A model generated the notes under the pieces. The model did not search any database, had not been told where the DNA came from, and worked only from the letters and a program-made list of their open reading frames with translations. The position numbers and the translations under genes were made by a program. From Bacillus sp. SD075 (GTDB taxonomy: Bacteria; Bacillota; Bacilli; Bacillales; DSM-1321), in assembly GCF_017355165.1 (NCBI RefSeq), contig NZ_JADILK010000048.1:1-34389 (forward strand): a DNA stretch of 34,389 nucleotides. Reading direction: 5' to 3'. Below are positions 32,781 to 34,389 of the stretch, piece after piece. Position 1 is the first letter of the stretch; each line of letters starts with the position of its first letter.

Positions 32781-33201
32781 TAAAAGGGACGGGTCATGGA
32801 TATGAATTTTCGCATCTTCATCATTTTACTTTCGCTAAAATGGGGACAGGAGGACATTTGCTCCCTCATTGGAGGAGTATAAGCGGTGATCCCCGATAGC
32901 AAAATTTTATAGAGAACTTAACAAAGTCTTAAAGATTTTATTTAAAATGTAAGTAAAGGGGAAGAAGAGAAGATACGGGTAGTTTACTATACTAAAGAAG
33001 GAGACGATGAGTGATTCCACAAGAGACGAATACGGAGGTAATTCAAGGAAAACATATCATTGGAAAACTATCAAAGTGGTTAACAGGGTGTTCTAGCTAC
33101 GATACACCTTCCTATTTAGGGGCAGAATCTTCTTATATTATCAGCTGCGACCAATCTTTGTCGTTCAGCTCTTTTTCTTATGGGTTTAAAGGGACCGGTA
33201 G
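32781..33201 (+). other. Intergenic region between the S-box operon and fabHB
   Basis: About 420 bases without a recognisable complete gene. It contains a 28-codon frame (32796-32882, MDMNFRIFIILL start) with a poor ribosome site, and a 29-codon frame with an AAGGAG (33007-33096, listed separately). The remaining stretch (33097-33200) shows no motif I can name. The region may hold the scar of a lost gene. Confidence 0.4.
33007..33096 (+). pseudogene. Possible truncated gene start, 29 codons
   Basis: ATG 33007 begins MSDSTRDEYGGNSRKTYHWK and stops at TAG 33094-33096 after KVVNRVF. AAGGAG (32997-33002) lies 4 bases before the ATG, slightly close. The hydrophilic start followed by a basic segment and then hydrophobic residues resembles the cytoplasmic N terminus of a membrane-anchored protein cut off before its membrane segment. 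I cannot name the parent protein. A true small protein or chance remain possible. Confidence 0.3.
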
Positions 33202-33229
33202 TTGCATAAGATTTTTTTTACTTTATAAT
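33202..33229 (+). promoter_or_regulatory. Promoter of fabHB
   Basis: TTGCAT (33202-33207), a 16-base spacer and a perfect TATAAT (33224-33229), overlapping the left edge of the FapR-type operator. Confidence 0.7.
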
Positions 33230-33246
33230 TAGTACCAGGTATTAAT
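33228..33246. promoter_or_regulatory. FapR-type operator
   Basis: ATTAGTACCAGGTATTAAT is a 19-bp near-palindrome that matches the FapR consensus (TTAGTACC..GTACTAA) with one departure in the right arm. It covers the end of the -10 box and the transcription start. FapR is the malonyl-CoA-responsive repressor of fatty acid genes in Bacillus, so this gene should belong to the FapR regulon. Confidence 0.85.
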
Positions 33247-33292
33247 ATCAGTTATAGAATTGATGCAATTCATAACACGAGGTGGTTATTTT

Positions 33293-34276
33293 ATGTTCAA
33301 ATCCAAAGCACGTATTACTGCGATAGGTTCTTATGTTCCAGAAAAAAGGTTAACAAATAAGGACTTAGAAAAGATGGTTGAAACCAATGATGAATGGATT
33401 GTTAAGCGTACTGGTATTAAAGAGCGAAGAATTGCACATGAAGAAGAGTTTACTAGTGATATAAGTTATAAAGCTGTAAAGGATTTAATGGAACGGTATG
33501 ATAAATCTGTCGAAGATGTTGATATGATAATTGTCTGTACCTTTACACCTGATTTCAATACTCCAAGTGTAGCTTCTTTAGTCCAAGCAAAGCTAGGTAT
33601 TAAGAATACTGGAGCTATTGATTTAAACGCCGCTTGTGCAGGATTTACTTATGGATTGCATGTAGCTAACGGTTTAGTAACATCTGGGTTAAACAAGAAA
33701 GTTCTTGTTATTGGAGCTGATACTTTATCTAAGATTATGGACTATGAAGATCGAGCCACTTGTATTTTATTTGGGGATGGTGGAGGAGCAGTTCTTGTAG
33801 AATATGATGAAAAACAGCCAAGTTTTATTTCTTCACATTTATATTCGGAAGGAGAAGGCGGAAAAAATTTATATAGTACAAACCTATCGACACGTATAAA
33901 TGGTGAAGACTTGAATAATAGCGGTAACCTTGTACAAAATGGTCGTGAGGTTTATAAATGGGCTGTTACTACTGTTCCAAAAGGAATGCAAACTGTGATG
34001 GAAAATACTGAATTTCATTTGAATGATGTTGATTGGTTTGTACCTCATAGTGCAAATTTAAGAATGATTGAGTCAATATGTGATAGAAGTGGCTTTCCAA
34101 TTGAGCGTACTTTATATAGCTTAGTGGAGTACGGAAATACTTCTTCAGCAACGATACCATTAGCTTTAGACCAAGGAGTAAATGAAGGAAAGCTCAGTGA
34201 TGGTGAAAAGATTTTATTATATGGTTTCGGTGGTGGATTAGCACAAGCAGGATTGCTTATCGATTGGACCCTGTAA
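33293..34276 (+). CDS. fabHB: Beta-ketoacyl-ACP synthase III, FabHB type
   Basis: 327 residues from ATG 33293 (MFKSKARITAIGSYVP), with GAGGTGG 8 bases upstream. The complete KAS III triad is present: C115 in NAACAGF, H252 in VPHSANLRMIESIC and N282 in YGNTSS. The glycine-rich end LLYGFGGGLAQAGLLIDW is typical. Agreement with B. subtilis FabHB (YhfB) is high in the regions VETNDEWIVKRTGIKERRIA, VQNGREVYKWA and PHSANLRMIESICD. It condenses acyl-CoA primers with malonyl-ACP to start fatty acid, including branched-chain, synthesis. A FapR-type operator lies on its promoter. The gene looks more AT-rich and uses more TTA/TTT codons than its neighbours, by eye. Confidence 0.93.
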   Translation: MFKSKARITAIGSYVPEKRLTNKDLEKMVETNDEWIVKRTGIKERRIAHEEEFTSDISYKAVKDLMERYDKSVEDVDMIIVCTFTPDFNTPSVASLVQAKLGIKNTGAIDLNAACAGFTYGLHVANGLVTSGLNKKVLVIGADTLSKIMDYEDRATCILFGDGGGAVLVEYDEKQPSFISSHLYSEGEGGKNLYSTNLSTRINGEDLNNSGNLVQNGREVYKWAVTTVPKGMQTVMENTEFHLNDVDWFVPHSANLRMIESICDRSGFPIERTLYSLVEYGNTSSATIPLALDQGVNEGKLSDGEKILLYGFGGGLAQAGLLIDWTL

Positions 34277-34363
34277 CCCTTTTTTTCTGCTGCTGATCAA
34301 CCGCTTTGTTCTTATTTATCTAAAGGGACAGTTTAAGTTAACAAGGATATTAAAATAATAAAA

Positions 34364-34389
34364 GACACCGTACTAATAGGTACGGTGTC
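34364..34389. terminator. Hairpin at the window's right edge
   Basis: GACACCGTAC (34364-34373) and GTACGGTGTC (34380-34389) are perfect 10-bp arms around TAATAG, preceded by an A run. It can terminate fabHB if a T run follows outside the window, or a minus-strand gene to the right. Confidence 0.65.

Noticed and set aside
32796..32882. 28-codon frame MDMNFRIFIILL...
   Set aside because: Poor ribosome site, no promoter or terminator, no recognisable similarity.
33011..33232. 73-codon plus-strand frame starting with GTG
   Set aside because: It overlaps the fabHB promoter and the FapR-type operator, has Ser/Cys-rich composition without a recognisable pattern, and its start lies inside another candidate frame.
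1..34389. CRISPR arrays, tRNA or rRNA genes, insertion sequences, prophage genes
   Set aside because: No regularly spaced repeats, no cloverleaf or rRNA motifs and no transposase or phage protein were seen on either strand.

Overview
The window reads as chromosomal DNA of a low-GC Gram-positive bacterium of the Bacillaceae, probably Bacillus or Peribacillus-like (genus is inference). The signs are strong AGGAGG-type ribosome binding sites, frequent GTG/TTG starts, a T-box leader, a SAM-I (S-box) riboswitch, a BirA-type biotin operator, a FapR-type operator, an HssRS-HrtBA heme module and a FabHB-type ketoacyl-ACP synthase. I see no tRNA, rRNA, CRISPR array, insertion sequence or phage gene.

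Layout. 1-2744: a DUF445 membrane protein and a YocS/PanS-type bile acid:sodium symporter family protein, both minus strand. 3143-7085: two-component system HssR/HssS followed by the ABC transporter HrtB/HrtA, a heme-stress module with a direct repeat of HssR-site type in front of hrtB. 7287-10043 (minus): bioF-bioH-bioC behind a perfect 11-bp dyad that fits the BirA operator; this covers pimeloyl-ACP priming and the first ring-assembly step, while bioA, bioD and bioB are not in the window. 10496-11688: a YitT-family membrane protein and a 61-residue unknown. 12048-20308: a carbohydrate locus with a CUT1 ABC importer (binding protein and two permeases, no ATPase), a LacI-type regulator, a ThuA-like protein, two Gfo/Idh/MocA oxidoreductases and a TIM-barrel isomerase/epimerase. 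Three copies of an AAACGTTT-centred palindrome flank both transcription units. 20485-24761 (minus): an RluF-type pseudouridine synthase, an EamA transporter, an IolS-like aldo/keto reductase and BrnQ, the last behind a T-box leader. 25314-28726: a 57-residue basic small protein and a large GTPase of dynamin-like layout with a helical-repeat N terminus. 28821-32719: a SAM-I riboswitch controlling a ribose-type (CUT2) ABC importer. 33202-34276: a FabHB-type KAS III with a FapR-type operator on its promoter.

Most notable. The carbohydrate locus has no glycosidase, phosphorylase or sugar kinase, but has two NAD(P)-dependent sugar oxidoreductases, a metal-type TIM barrel and ThuA. That fits a redox-neutral route in which a glycoside is oxidised to a 3-keto intermediate, cleaved by elimination/hydration and reduced again. 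The second is a sugar-type ABC importer placed under SAM control, suggesting a substrate from the methionine/SAM salvage cycle such as methylthioribose. The third is the solitary TPR-dynamin-like GTPase. All three functional proposals are inference from gene content and regulation.
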